Assembly (NCBI RefSeq): GCF_964199755.1
Contig: NC_133901.1
Span: 43,617,418-43,681,417 of the forward strand
DNA: 64,000 nt
Direction: 5' to 3'
Source: Larus michahellis
Taxonomy: Eukaryota; Chordata; Aves; Charadriiformes; Laridae
The position numbers were made by a program, and so were the translations under genes. The notes below the pieces were generated by a model that was not told where the DNA came from, searched no databases, and saw only the letters and a program-made list of their open reading frames with translations. Shown here in pieces: positions 24,451-37,800 of the stretch; within the stretch, counting starts at the first letter, position 1, and every line of letters starts with the position of its first letter.

Positions 24451-25220
24451 CGCCGCGGTCCCTGAGACAGGCGCAGGCACCATCTTTAGTAGGGGCAGAG
24501 AAACTTCTGGAAGGCGCCTGAGGCCGGACCCTGCCTTGCGCAACTCCGCCGTGTCGCAGGCCGTAAATCAGGCGTTGCGCGCGGTGCTGCTGCCGCTCCC
24601 GCCGGGAGGCGGAGAAGAGCCGCTGCCCTCCCCACAGGGCGAGCAGAGCTGACCAGGAGCCATTTCAGCCCGCGGCACCATTTCGAGGGGGTGGATGCCT
24701 CTGCTCCCTTCTGCAGAGGAGAGGAAGCGAAGCCGCCCCCTGCGGAGCGGTCCGCGGCTGGTCAGCCCGGCCTCAGCTGGAGCCCCAGCCCCCCGGGAGG
24801 CTGTAACCGTAGCGCCCCCGGTGCGCCCATGCGGAGGTAGAGGGCCCCGGCTGGGGATCGTCCCTGCTGGCCAGGGAGGGCCTGGGCCGCGGGGCCGGGC
24901 CGCTGCTGCTGCCTGCCGGCAGGTGGCATGAGCTGTGTGGAAATACCCGAGCTAGGCCTGCCAAGCGCACTTCGCCTCTGAGGAGTACAACCACACGCCT
25001 TGTTCTCCGCGCTTTCCCCCCTCCATTTTGTCAGCAGCTCCGTTTGCCGAGGCGGAGTTTAAAACGGCAGGGAGGAGAGGCTTGGCGGCCAGGGCACCCA
25101 AGCTGGCTGTGGTGGTCGCAGCAACAGTGGCTCGACCACGGTGGTCCACCAGGCAGCAGCCAAGGGCGTGCTGGACTCCTGACGGTGTCTGTGGCTGGTG
25201 TCTGCGCCTTGGCTCTGCTT

Positions 25221-27319
25221 GCGGCCTTTTTGTCACCTTTACCACTTGCGTGTGAATTTAAGTCGTGCCCTTCTCGGGTGTCAGAAAGTTCAATCCCTTT
25301 ACGTTTCTTTCCTCTTACGGCAGAGCAGTCTAGTCTGAACGGGAGGTAAATCCCCTTTGTTAGCTTTTCAGAGTTATACCTCTCTTCCATGAGTATGTAT
25401 TGCCTGCTTTAAGGCAGGTGCCTGCATGCCAGGTGAGCACGAAATACAGTATTGTTCACATAAATTACAGAAATGGATGCTTCCAGGCCTAATTCTAGCC
25501 TTTTTCTGGGCAGAGCCTTGCGAGAGTACTCAAGGCCTTCCAGGGGCTAAACATTCTCTGTAGGCAGCTTCTGGCCTCACACCAACTGGACCTTTGAGCT
25601 TTTTTCCAAGCTTAACCTTAAACTGAGCCCTAGAAAAGACAGTAGCACTTCCCTGGGCTAACAGTTCCTCAGGGGAATTCATCTTTTTGCAGCCCTTCGT
25701 TTCCTTTGGCAACTCAACTCCAACCGGAGCTCCGGCTTTTCCTTTGCATCAGCCCTAAACCTAAGTCTAGGCTGAGCCAAAGGCTTGTGACGTGGTTCTG
25801 TACACAGCCTTAACATTATCGGGAGAAGAATTTATTTGGCAGACCTATTTCTCCTTTGCCAGCCCCATCCCAACTGCATATCAGGCTTTCTTTTCTCTCA
25901 ATGCTAGTGATAATCCTAACCCTAGTTCAAACTATAAGCCAGGCACTATTGAGAAACACAGTATTCTTCAGAGGAGAACTCTTGGCAGCCTTATGTTTGC
26001 TTTGGCAGCCCCTTTCCAGCCCCACTCTAGCTACAGCTCTGTAGCTTCTTTCAGCCTTAACGCTACATATGGGTATGGTTCTTCACAGCCAAGTAAAACA
26101 GACTGAAAGCCTAGAACAGGATCAAAGACACATATAACAAAAAAAAAAGGTGTCGAATATAGAATTAAGTACAGAAATAGAATGAGAGTTACGGGTACAC
26201 TTTGGAGGATTGCGAGATTAGCTTTTCTATATCTTGGAGCCTCCTTGTTTAAACTATAAGAAAGGAAATATAGTGAACTGCTGGTTTGCAAAATGAATGT
26301 CAGCTAAGAGAGATCAGATGTGTTAGAGGTCTAAAAGTGCACCAGCACATAGAATCTAGAAGAATTTGAGAAGAATGAAGCAGAAGAATGCATGACAGAA
26401 GGGTGGAAATTCCATCAAAGGGGGGCAAATCTAATGGGATTCAGGGTCTGATTCTTACTTACTCTGACGCCTGTTTGCTTTCCTTTGGAGTAACTGAAAA
26501 TCCAGAGCTTTGAAGTCTATTGCCCCAAGGTCTCCTACAATGGAAGAAAAAAGCCAGTTTCAAGCCACAAATATGTTGTTTATTTAGAGACTTCTAGTGT
26601 TTATTTCAGAGTTTGTAACACTGTAATTGTTAGGTACTAAAGGATTCATTATAATCATTAATTTTAAATTTATAATTTAGTTATTATTAGTCATCATTTA
26701 TGCACGGAATCAAACTTATCTCTTTTACTACAGCATGTAGTCGTGTAAAAAAAAATCTCCTGGAACTTTCAAATAAGATCCTCAATCCAGCTCTGTCCCG
26801 AATCGTTTCTTAAATAGTTTTGCCAGAAGCAACCCAAATCCACACAGGGCCCACACTGGAGCAAATTCAGCGGTTGAGGCCTTTTCACAGAAACTGGTCT
26901 GCTAAAAGATACTCATTTTCTCTAGAGAGATGTTCAACACATGTAAATGCTCTAGCTAGCAAAATTGGTGCACAAGCGGGGAAAACAGTGTCCTGTTCTG
27001 TAAGCGAATCCCAATCCATCTAAGAGTTTTTGAGTTAAAACCAGCAGGCTGGATGCGCCTGTTGGCGCCGCTGTAGCAGGACCGTTTCTCCCAGGCAGGA
27101 AGGCGATAGCTGCAGTCGCTGTGCCACCTGCAGTTGCTGCAGAGCTTCAAAGCAGCTGGCTGCGCCTTTGCAGTAGTCGAAGCCCATGCTGACAAAAGCA
27201 GGGATAACAGCATGACAGCGAGGCTCGCTGATGAGATAGCAGACAAATACACACATTAAAATTTGCTTTTTAACTCCGATGCATTGTTCCTTCATGGGAT
27301 TGTGTTCAAGTGTGCTGTG
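25221..27319. other. Intergenic DNA between CpG island and CR1
   Basis: Contains the decayed tandem array at 25.48-26.08 kb, then AT-rich unique-looking DNA. A GC-richer patch at about 27040-27240 sits next to the CR1. Minus-strand frames in that patch have no recognisable family. Confidence 0.5.
25480..26075. repeat. Decayed tandem repeat, unit about 130-160 bp, telomere-like CCTAA words
   Basis: Units start with CCTAA- or CCTTAA-type words near 25488, 25616, 25752, 25914 and 26055. Each continues with a segment like ACAGTATTCTTCAGAGGAGAA, then a GGCAGCC..GTTTCCTTTGGCAGCC-type segment and CCTTTCCAGCC. Units at 25616 and 25914 align best; the 25488 unit is weakest. Plus-strand open frames across it are by-products of the repeat. 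Confidence 0.55.
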
Positions 27320-28283
27320 CGTTCAACACCTGGATCTGGGTCCAGTGCTGTTTAGCATCTTCGTTAATGACCTGGATGATGGGACAGAGTGTGCCCTCAG
27401 GTGTGCAGATGATACAAAACTGAGAGGGGTAGGCAATACACCAGATGGTTGTGCTGCCATCCAGAGGGATGTCAGTCGGCTGGAGAATTGGGCAAACAGG
27501 AATGTCATGCAATTCCACAAAAGGGAGTGCAAAGCCCTGCACCTGGGGAGGAACAGCCCCATCCCCAGCACAGGCTGGGGCCACCCAGCTGGGAAGCAGA
27601 TCGGCAGAAAAGGCCCCGGAGGCCCTGGTGGGCACAAGCTGAGCCTCCAGTGTGCCCTTGCGGCAAAGGTGGCCAGTGGTATCACGGGCTGCGTTAGGTG
27701 AGCATTGCTAGTCGGTCAAGGGAGGCGTCTCCTTCCCTCTGTTCGGCACTGGTGAGCGCTCCACACCTGGAGTACACTGTGTCCAGTGTTGGGCTCCCCG
27801 GTACAGGAAAGATATGGGCATACTGGAGAGAGTCCAGCAAAGGGCTACAGAGGGGATTAACTGACCGGAGCATCTTTCACGTGAGGACAGGCTGAGGGAG
27901 GTGGGACTGTTCAGTCCGGAGAAGAGAGGGCTTAGGGGATCTTATCAATGTGTATAAATACCTGATGGCAGGGAGTAATGGAGAAGGAGCCAGACTCTTC
28001 TCAGTGATTTCCAGTGACAGGACAAGAGGCAATGGACACAAACTGAAATACAAGATATTTTGTTTAAACAGAAGAATTGTTTAAATTATTACTTTTTTTT
28101 CTTTTTTTTTCCTGTAAGGGTGATTGAACAATAAAACAAGTTGCTCAGAGCGTTGTGGAGTCTCCATCTGTGGAGATTTTCAGAAGCTGACTGGACACGG
28201 TCCTGAACAACCTGCTTGTGCAGGGGAATTGGCCCAGATGATCTCCAGAGGTCCCTGCCAACCTCAGCTATTCTATGAGTCTA
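27320..28283 (+). mobile_element. CR1 LINE, 5'-truncated, decayed
   Basis: Plus-strand translation shows a CR1 reverse-transcriptase remnant (LGPVLFSIFVNDLDDG, then a catalytic-box region reading CADDTKL, and ENWANRNVMQFHKRECKALHLG). The frame then breaks. The 3' part keeps CR1 landmarks, including sequence for the GLFS-type and YLMAGS-type segments, and ends in the CR1 3' tail (CCTGCCAACCTCAGCTATTCTATG). A T-rich stretch at about 28083-28113 interrupts it. Frameshifts and stops make it a dead copy. Confidence 0.9.
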
Positions 28284-28800
28284 CGAAGTATTAACATAAT
28301 GATCATTCCTGAAGGGTCTGAAGCACTTTTGGTTTTTCAGGACTGATATGCACCGATAAGAAGTGTTTGGAAAACAGTAAACATTTTCTGTAGGCAGTAT
28401 GTAAAAAAAAGATATTTCCAAAGAAACAAAAATACTAAAAAAGAAAAAACACAAAGATACTGTTTTTTGAAAATAGGTGAAGAATTCCTCAGAAATCAAA
28501 AGTATAAACAGGAAGACTTGTACAGGCATAAAAATTGCCTACGATTTTAATTTCAGTAGGCCGTGTTTTCGTCTACAACATGTTTTGCATCTGCTGGAAA
28601 TCTAATAGTTCTCAAGGCAGGATCAAGTACAGTTTGATATTAAAGGGTTAATGTCTAGTTAGAAATATTGCAAGATCAGCAAACACCATGGTGAAGGGAC
28701 TTGACTATCCCGACAGGATGTGTGAAGTTGGGGTGGCAGGCAGCAGGGCAGGCTCCAAGCCCTGCCTCTGCCGGGCAGAAGCCAGCTGACGGAGCAGCCC

Positions 28801-28857
28801 TTTGCCCGCTTCCCAGCCCTTTGCCTGCTTCCCAGCCCTTTGCCTGCTTCCCAGCCC
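28801..28857. repeat. 19-bp tandem repeat, 3 copies
   Basis: Three head-to-tail copies of TTTGCCTGCTTCCCAGCCC (28801-28819, 28820-28838, 28839-28857); the first has one substitution. It lies in a locally GC-rich patch where open frames on both strands have the repeat in them; none resembles a known protein. Confidence 0.9.
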
Positions 28858-31800
28858 TGCTGCCTCCTGGGAGGGACATCTCCTGCAAAGGGCTGCTGCC
28901 AGGGCTTACCGGATGGTGGTCTCCGGCTGCCATGCCCGAGGGGGAAAGCTGGCCTGACTGCCTGACTCCCAAAGAGACTCCTCCAAACTCCCCTCCTCAA
29001 GTATTGTATAAGAAACATCATATATTTTCAAACAATAAAGTCAGTCTCTTCTTACAGATAAATGGTTTCTTAAGGGATTTTGTTGTCTTGCCATGAAAGT
29101 GAGGATGGTGAGCAATGCAGTCATCTTCCAGGAGATAACATGTGACGTATTTTCAGCCGCACGCTCTGCCTTTTCAGCCACCTGAAATGGGACAGTAAAA
29201 AACTCTTATTTTTAGCCCAGTGCAATCCTGGAAAGCTGCATGAGCCACAACAAGCACATTATTGTGCTAATAAATAGGGTCAGTGTCAATTTTGAAGCTT
29301 AAGCTTTTAACTCTGCAGCTCTGGCGTCCTCCTGCAGAAAAAGACATCTCTTGTCAGTTGTTCACATGGCTGTGTTCATCGTCAGAAAATAAATAAATCT
29401 CTGGTTAGCACAATTTCTCCTTAGGGTCAACTTTGCCATTGAAGTTTTTCAAATTAGAGCTGAAGAAAAATATTTTGAAGGTTTTCTGGCTATGCTGACT
29501 CTGTCACTCCAGATAGCTCTCCCAGCACATTACAGGGGACTTTTAGACTTAATCTCTTCCTGTTATTCATGTAACAAACACATATTCATTAAGCATCATG
29601 TTCTTATTTTTGATTAGATATCAGAAGACAGTGCAGTGCAGAGGGAATTTGGGGAAACATTACTGATATCTTTCTCACAGCCTGGCAAGAAAAAAATGCC
29701 TCGTTAGTTTTAAAAAGCATTGTACCGGAATTTGGACTGCAGTTTGTATATTTTGAGGACGTGCATGCATATTTCCATTTAGCAAAAGTAACTTCAATGT
29801 AGTAATACTGTATCTGGAATTGGAGAAAAGGTTTGTGTGTGCTTGTGAGGAAATTCCCCACGCACTGTCCTAAGAAGCATCAGCTCTGAGGAATTTCATG
29901 TTTTGTCGATCTTGATAAAATAAAATGAACGCATTGCGGCAGGCACTTCTGGTGTAAAGTAATGTCTTCTGGGTTAAGAGATGGCTGGATTTTCCTGTGT
30001 GTGAAAAATGGTGTTTTGAGCACAGCAAAAATAGTCAGCCTTCTATAGTTACTGTAGACATTAAAAAAATTAATTTATATATACACATTTGTGTAAAAAA
30101 ATACTTTATGAATAGAAAACAAACAATATATGTTTGCAACCTCAGAAACAGCCTGGAAAACAAAACAATACATCTCGAAGAACAAAAATAGCCGCTTTGT
30201 TTTAAATGTGTATTTTCGTAGTGCTAGAGGTGTTCTGCCTGTCATCGGCACTTTTCATGAAAAACTGCTATGAGCACACATACAAGTTTGCTCTGCAAAT
30301 ACTCCGCAAACTTCAAACTTACTAAAGAAAAAGTCTTTCGGGTAGAATTTATGGAAAGATGCATGGCACAGAGGAGCTTTATGGGAGGAAGTGGTTCTGT
30401 TGGTGTTTTTTTCAGTCAATACGATAATGCTTTCCTTCTTGGGCATACTAAAGAAAGGTTGTCGTATCAAGCTGTGGTGATAAAGAAGCTTTCAGTCTTC
30501 AAAGCCCTAATGGGGAAAAAAATCTAAATGGCCAGATCTTCTACTGAGAAATTCCTACATCCTTTTTTTTATCATTCATATTTAGGCCCTATTTTGTAGA
30601 AATTACTTTGGTTTTATGTTTCTGAGAGGAAACACGACCCAGGTTGCATTCAGCATTTTTTAGGTTGGACTCCCTACAGCCATACCAATACTGATGAACT
30701 CCTGTCTCTGTTCTGCATCTCTTTCCTTAGGGAAGAGGCAGAGCTACCTTTGCTACAGCCTTCTTAGCAGCACTCCATTCTTGGACCTAGCACAGCCATT
30801 CCCTCTTTCTTGCTCTGGAGCTTTCCCTGGTCACTGCAAGTGCCCAGGCCTTTTCTCGCTACTGCTTGTGTTCTCCCAGGCTTCCCCTGGGTCACAATTC
30901 CGACACTCTTCGGTCTGCTTCCGAGCCGGCTATGCTTTATCCTTGCTTTCTCCTTGGGCTTCATCAGCCCCTTCCCTCTTCTGTTCCCTCTCCCATACCA
31001 GCTGCGGAATGTAATCAACTCTTGGTTAAAGGCAGTTGTAGTCCCTCCCTTTATTTTCTTAACAAGAAGTCTGTTTACTTTTTTCACACATTAAACAGGG
31101 ATTTTGATACTAAAGAGAATTTTCTTTCAAAACATATTGTGGGATTGATTCTGGCCTAGACAGTCTACAGCCATTTAAACAAATCTCTTTGCCCTGCCAA
31201 ACGTTAATGCTAAACTTTATCAACTACTAAAATGAACTTCAAAAATCAGAAGTTTGATATCAAGTCTTATATTTTCCATTAATTATGTATTTTACATCTC
31301 ATTTGGAAAACGAGGGCTAGAGTATTCATTTCTATTCCTGAATTTAACCAAGGTTAAAATACCTGAAGGTATATACACTTGGATGTCAAATCCCCAGTTC
31401 AGTAAATCGCATCAGGTTGTGAGTAACTACGCTACTACTTGGAAGAGCACTCTAATGTATTTTACTTAAAGCACATGCTCAGAACTGTTGCTTTAGTTAC
31501 TCGGGAGCAGTGCGTTGGTTACTCAAGTGCTCAGAGACAGACGAAGATGAGTGCTTTGGTGAACAAGGACCTGACATTGTACGGTTATAAATGAATACGT
31601 AAGATAGAACATTTTGTTCACTGAAGATTCTATTTGAATAAATTGTACATAAAAGGACATTTCTTTTTCTTGATCTATGTTTTAGAGTCTATAGCATGAA
31701 TTATTTATTTACATCAGATGATAAAATAAGCTAAAAAAGTTACAAATATTTTTCAATGAAAGGGTGAAATCCACATTTACAGCATGAGACCTCTCAACCT

Positions 31801-34800
31801 CCAAGAAATTGCTATTCATTTTGTTTAAATACAACAAATACTTATTTTCCTAAATGCCTGTGAACTCTATACTGCAGCAAAAAATGACCTGGGGCTTTTT
31901 CTAAAATTGCTGTTTGTGCTTTCTAATTACTTTTAACATGCAGGGCACTACTGTTCTGCAACTTCTTGAAATGAAAACCTCGTTGAAATTCACTAAGCTT
32001 TGATTTAAAGTGATTGGTTTCCACCTGGATGGAATGAAATTTTCTTCTTGGTGAGTTTATTAGTACATTAAAGGATGCAAATTAATTCATAATTCTTTCA
32101 GCTCGTTCTCTTGGGAACAATTACACAAGGAAATTATTAATGTACAAGAAAACAACAGTTAAAAATCTCAAAGGGCAACAGAGGTGTGGAATATATGAAA
32201 ACATTTAGACCTAGCTAATAGCAGAACTCAGTTACAATAATAACAGTTCATAAACCAATTTTAATTTTTCTTTATTTGTAAACTGATAGCAGCCACATGG
32301 TGCAGACAAGGAATCAAAGACCAGGCGAAATGAGTTTAGAGTCAAAGGCCCCGTTCTCAATGAAGTGCTGCGGAAACACAGTGTGAGGAGTTGAGCCCAC
32401 GCTACCAGGGCTTCTAGGATCACAGCCAAACGTAAGGCTTCAATCAGTTCACGAGTTTCACTGCCTCTGATGTGTGCCATTCCATGATGACTGAATACAA
32501 GACTATCATTTCAGCGTAGGCCTCTGCACTCTGATAAACAAGCCCGATATTTTCATCTGGATAATGAAAACCCCTCAGGATCCAGTTAATATTTGATAAA
32601 AAAACCAGCAAACAGATTTGCTGCTTAGGCTTCTTTGATGCACATTTTTCCCCCTTTTAGTTAAGGTGTTAAACAACTCGGCCGCTTTCCTTTCCATTTT
32701 TCTTTTCATAATTTATCTGACATGCTTTTAATGTAACATATCTGATGAAAATTTCAAATATTTTTACGATCAGAGTCATAAAACAGGCTATCACCAGGAT
32801 ACCTGTAATTACACTCGTCTATCTGCTTCCAGCACTCCCTGACATCTGGCTATCAATGAAAAGACTGAGAGGGAAACACATCTTCTCAAAACGTTATAGA
32901 ACAAGCATCACTGTTGAGGGAAGTTTGCCCATAACACAAGCATTATCCTGTCTTAAAGAACTAGCCCTTTTTTAAAAAGCTTTAAGCACAGCCACATAAA
33001 TGTAATATACATAGATCAAGCCTCCGATGACCAATACCTGTTTCCTTGAGGTCTCCACACCAAAAGTCTGATCATACCTTCATACACAGGGGCAAGGCAA
33101 TAAACAGGGACGTCACCTGAACTGAGAACAAGATTAGGGTATGGATATGCAGCAATAAAATAACTTGTGTTGGACTCGCTCACATATGCCTTTCTCTACA
33201 GACTCTAAGGAGTACTGTTTACAAATGAAAGATGTTTAAAATTTGGAAAAAATAAGGTGCACTACAGATGCTTTTCTCAGTTTTCAGAATAGCATAAGAA
33301 CTGAAATAATAAAAATCTAAATAACATAGATTGACAAAGAAGAAGCACGGACACAGTAGAACTGCTGTACATACAAATCACCCAGACAGAAATCCAGGTT
33401 TTAAATACAGCAATATTTATTGTATTTTCCAGTGATAGTGGGCCACTTCCAAAACTCACTCCCTCAAAAAAAAATAATCCCAAATTCCAAATTGGAGATG
33501 TTGTTTTGGCAATGTGTATAAAAGAAAAGAGAAGTTTCTACATATTAAAAAACAGTACTGTTGAAAATGTTGATCGAATTCCTGTTCTGTCCTGCTCCTG
33601 CCTGACTGGATGAATAGATTTGCTTTTGCCAAGCTAAAACAGGCAGTTTCCTTCCAGAGGAGCAATTCTATCTCACAGTTCAGTTAAGGCTACTGAGAGA
33701 AATCAAGCATTATTACCTATCTAATACCATCATTCTGTATATTTAAAAGAACATATGGACTTATTGGAAAAAAGGGAGTAGACACTTTATGCATAATTAA
33801 TTTAACATCCCTATGCAACTCAAATTCCAGTAGCCTCTTTAGCTAGTTTGTTCTCTGCTGGTTTCTGCTAGAGACCAAAATCCCCACCAACTGGGAGAGA
33901 AAGAGATGCCAAGGAATCGGAAGAACATTTCTGAGTGAGAATACTGACAAGGGGCCATTATGGTTAAACAGTTTTGAAATGCAAATTTAATTATATGAAA
34001 ATGCAAGCACAAGTTCTTTTTGCTGAGGGCAGGAGAATAACAGTTGTTTTTCACGTCGTGTTTATTTTTGCCCTTAAAAAAAACCCCAAACCCAACAATA
34101 TAGAACACTTCAGAGGAAGGATAGGCTATATGAAGGGTCTGTGATACGCTGTGGGCAATAAGAGGGTGAGGCCAGACCAGGCTTTTTATAACCAAAATTT
34201 TCATTCTGCAAGACTTTGCTTCAGGCTGTTAAATGTGAAACAAGCTGATGGCATCAATTTGATTCTGAAGGGTCATGTGCCTATATGAGAAAGCTTTGAT
34301 TTAACTTAAATTGGGATGGCATTTCTCTAAGGACAAAATGGACAGAGATATTCCATGTCACCAATGAAGTGATTTCCTATAAGGTTAGCACCAAGGTTCA
34401 ATGGCTGAGATCCCTCAGCTGTTGCCTCTGTGATATGCCTCTTTGGCAGCAAACCAACAACGTCAGCCTGGCATAACTGTAAGTGCCAGATCCATTTTTT
34501 CTTCCTTTGAAGCGCACAATCTTAAATGATCAGGGTAAAGCCCGGGAGAAAACAATATTCAAGTTAAATATCATCACTGTTCTTGAGAAGTTACTTTAGT
34601 AGCTGTTCTAATTAATCATGGTCATTCCCTATCTATATAGGCAGCAGACAGAGAAGCGTCATGTAAGGACAGTCTTTCAGAAGGAGTTTCTCCCCTTTAG
34701 ACACAAGGTTAGAGGCCTGGGTTAACACGAGAACTCAGCAGGCTACAGATAAAAAAGGGTGAGAGCTCCTCTAAAGGTGAGGGTCTGGTTTGGTTACTGT

Positions 34801-37800
34801 ATTTCTGGGATTTGGCCCTTAGTATTATTGTAGTCATTCAGAAACCAGTTGCTGATTGCTACCAAAGCAAAATCTGCGATATAAATGCATGAAACTATGA
34901 GACACTGAGAGAAATCACTTTGAAAATGCAGCGATGCCCCATTGATCCAGCAAATTCACTTCGGCCCCTGAAGTGTTCCCATCCCCGTTATCAAAGCGTT
35001 GCTCACCTACCGGAGGTGGCCAGGTGAGACATGCCTCAGGTGGTGCAGTTTCCTTCCCAGTGACCAGAAAGCAAATGAACTGGAATTTTGAATCTCAGCA
35101 TGAAAAATAATCTTCTTTTCTTTGAAATGGATATTGTTTCACCTGAGATCAAAAATGAGAATGAGTTGTGAGCAAATGCCATAAAACCACCTTGGTTTAG
35201 TTCTAAATAGATTTATGGGTAGTCTCACTTTTTGCTAAATGATGGAGAACAGTTATAATCTGTTATAGTTAATTTACTACTACATAAGTAAAAGTGTGCT
35301 AAGAGCAGCACACTTGTTAAATTAAAGCTCACTTAATGATTACAAAACACTTGGGAATAACATCCAGTTAAAGACTAAGCAGTAAATTGATGTTTTCTTT
35401 AGAATCATTCATTTTGGGAAAATAAGTCAATCGGAGCCCTTTACATTTTTGCTTGTTATAAAAAGAAACAAAGTATCAGAAAGTAGACTAGGAGAGATTT
35501 CTTCTTGTGGTGAATATGGGCGTACGTACTACAGCTGATGCAACTTCCATGAGGAGCCTACTGCCTCCAATTCTCCACCCCATTACAGCAGGTTGAGCTG
35601 AAGTCAGTACCATTATCTTGCTCTATCACTCTTACAACAGACTGAAAAAAATCAGATACAATACCGGTCTGGATACTACCTAGTACCTGGCCTCTTTGTT
35701 GTTTTTTTTTTTTTCTCGTCACCACAGTATCTGAAAATGTGATGTATTAAACCAATAGTAACAGCAAAATCCCAAGCCTCTAAATAAAATCTGGTGTTTT
35801 CCTCATTAAGGGAGTGAGGATTTTAGCTGAATCAAGGGTTATTTTTGGGTAGGGAGTGACGTTGGTAATCCTGGAGTGGTGATGAGAATGGTGAGGATAA
35901 ATAAATAGTAAAGAGATGGTACTGTAAAACCCTTTCTGGTGGAAAGGTGTTCTCCAAGGGCTAGACTTTGGCATGTTTCATTGAGAAGCTGGGAGGTGAT
36001 CTGTCTGATCTCTTCTGAAAGATCAACAATAGGAAACACTTCTTGCCTTCATTCTTGTGCTTCAACCTGGGTTTTTCACTTCTGTTCAAAGCTATTTCTG
36101 ACCCAAACATGCTAAGAGAAAAGGACATTAAGGCTAGATGATCTCTAATTTAAAAGTTGAAAGTTTAAAAATATTGTTGTGGCATCGTTCGATATATTGA
36201 AAAAAAACAGTTTAATTTTGAGATGAATCACAAAATTAATTGCTAAAGTTACATTTAAAAACAACCCAGTCATTCATAAACAGCTGTACCCTCATTTCTC
36301 CTCTTTTCCATGGTATACCTGTTCAATAAAATATGGCATTTTTTGCATTGAGTACTTTTGTGAAAGTAATTGATTAAAAAAAAAATAAATCTTAAATGTG
36401 AAAAATCCTCTACAACAATCCCAGTATACCAGTTTTAGATAATTTTTTGTCAACATCTTTTCATATAGGGGCTTTATAAAAGTATTGCTTCAGTAGGTCA
36501 GGGGCCATGTTGTGGTCACCCCAGGTACCAGCACGAGTAGGTGGTGATGGGTCAAAGCTCGGTCCCCTCTGGATGTCTTTGATAGAACCCGCTGTGTGAC
36601 AGCTTTGCGCTAAAACGAGAAGGATCATTTGGGACTAGCAACCCTTCCGGTGCTAACGCAGGATGAAAAAGGCAAATTCTGTGGAGCTTACCACATCCCC
36701 TTCAGGCGTGGCAGAATAGCTCCATAGTAGAGGCGCCGTGGAGGACTGGGGTGGGTCTCCCCTGCAGATGACAAGCCGCTGAGTCATCTCCACTCAGAGC
36801 TATGAACCAGTGCTTTCATTTTGTCTTTGGCTATCAGAAACCCCCTCCCTGCACATCCAAGCTCCAAATGGAGCAATGACAACATGCGAGGTGGATCTTG
36901 GCTCACTTTGCGCATGTATGTCTCCAGTACTGATGGCGATGCTACAGCCTCAGATCATTATTTTTCTTTTTATACACATGCTGTAATTGCATGATATGGG
37001 CCAAGGAGAGTTACAAATGTAGATATATTCACTCATTTTTTAATGATGGTTGCATAATTGGTGGCATATGGGATCTTAATGAACACTACATGCTGTATGC
37101 TATTTGTCTAATAAGAAATTTAAAGTACATCTTTTTTGTGGTTTGTAGTATGATCACTAAGAAGGCTGGAATTAGTGAAATTACTATATGATTAAGAGAA
37201 AGGCATTCTAGCATTTTCGACTCATTAATAAAGGAAGACTATCTGTATGTAGAGCAAGATTGATTAGAAGTTTATGTTTCTTCTCACAGAAACACCATAG
37301 GTAAGGACTTAGCACTGATCAAAATGAGAGTTACTAAAAGTCAAGAAATCATTGTCTTGCACAGAGAAAAACCTTTCATCCATGATAAATCATAAATATT
37401 GAAAACTTGCACTGGTTGTTCAAAGAAAAGTTCTTAATGGTGTCTGCTTATGCAAGACCCATGCAAATCTGTGTGTGCAAAAACCCGCTTCTAATTGCAG
37501 AATTTTCTCCTCGGACATTGTAGGTATATGCTGGCTGTATTTGTTATATTCTGAAGTTCTTTCAACTCACTGTAGACTTCTGCATATAAGATAAGGCCCG
37601 GGGAAGACAGAGACCCTTATCCTCCTATCCTGAGGCTTACGACGTTTTACCCTTCTTAAGTGTACTGGGATAAAAGCTTTGCCTTGGTGAGGGAATGTTT
37701 AATAGCATAGCCCGTCAGGTGCACGCCCTCAGGAACAGGAGTCTGGAAAACGTCTTTTGTGTTCAGTTTTCAGCTGTAGCCATTTACATCTTTCTTAGCA

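Larger units (their letters stand above)
24020..25220. promoter_or_regulatory. CpG island spanning the GHITM 5' end
   Basis: GC-rich, CpG-dense sequence stands out sharply from AT-rich surroundings. It covers the start of intron 1, exon 1, the promoter and about 0.8 kb beyond. Several overlapping open frames here on both strands are GC-rich artefacts with no recognisable protein. The extension away from GHITM could be a divergent non-coding promoter. Edges are by eye. Confidence 0.8.

Noticed and set aside
24006-24543. Long GC-rich frames of 74-143 codons around the GHITM promoter
   Set aside because: Pro/Arg/Gly-rich translations on both strands are expected from a CpG island and match no family.
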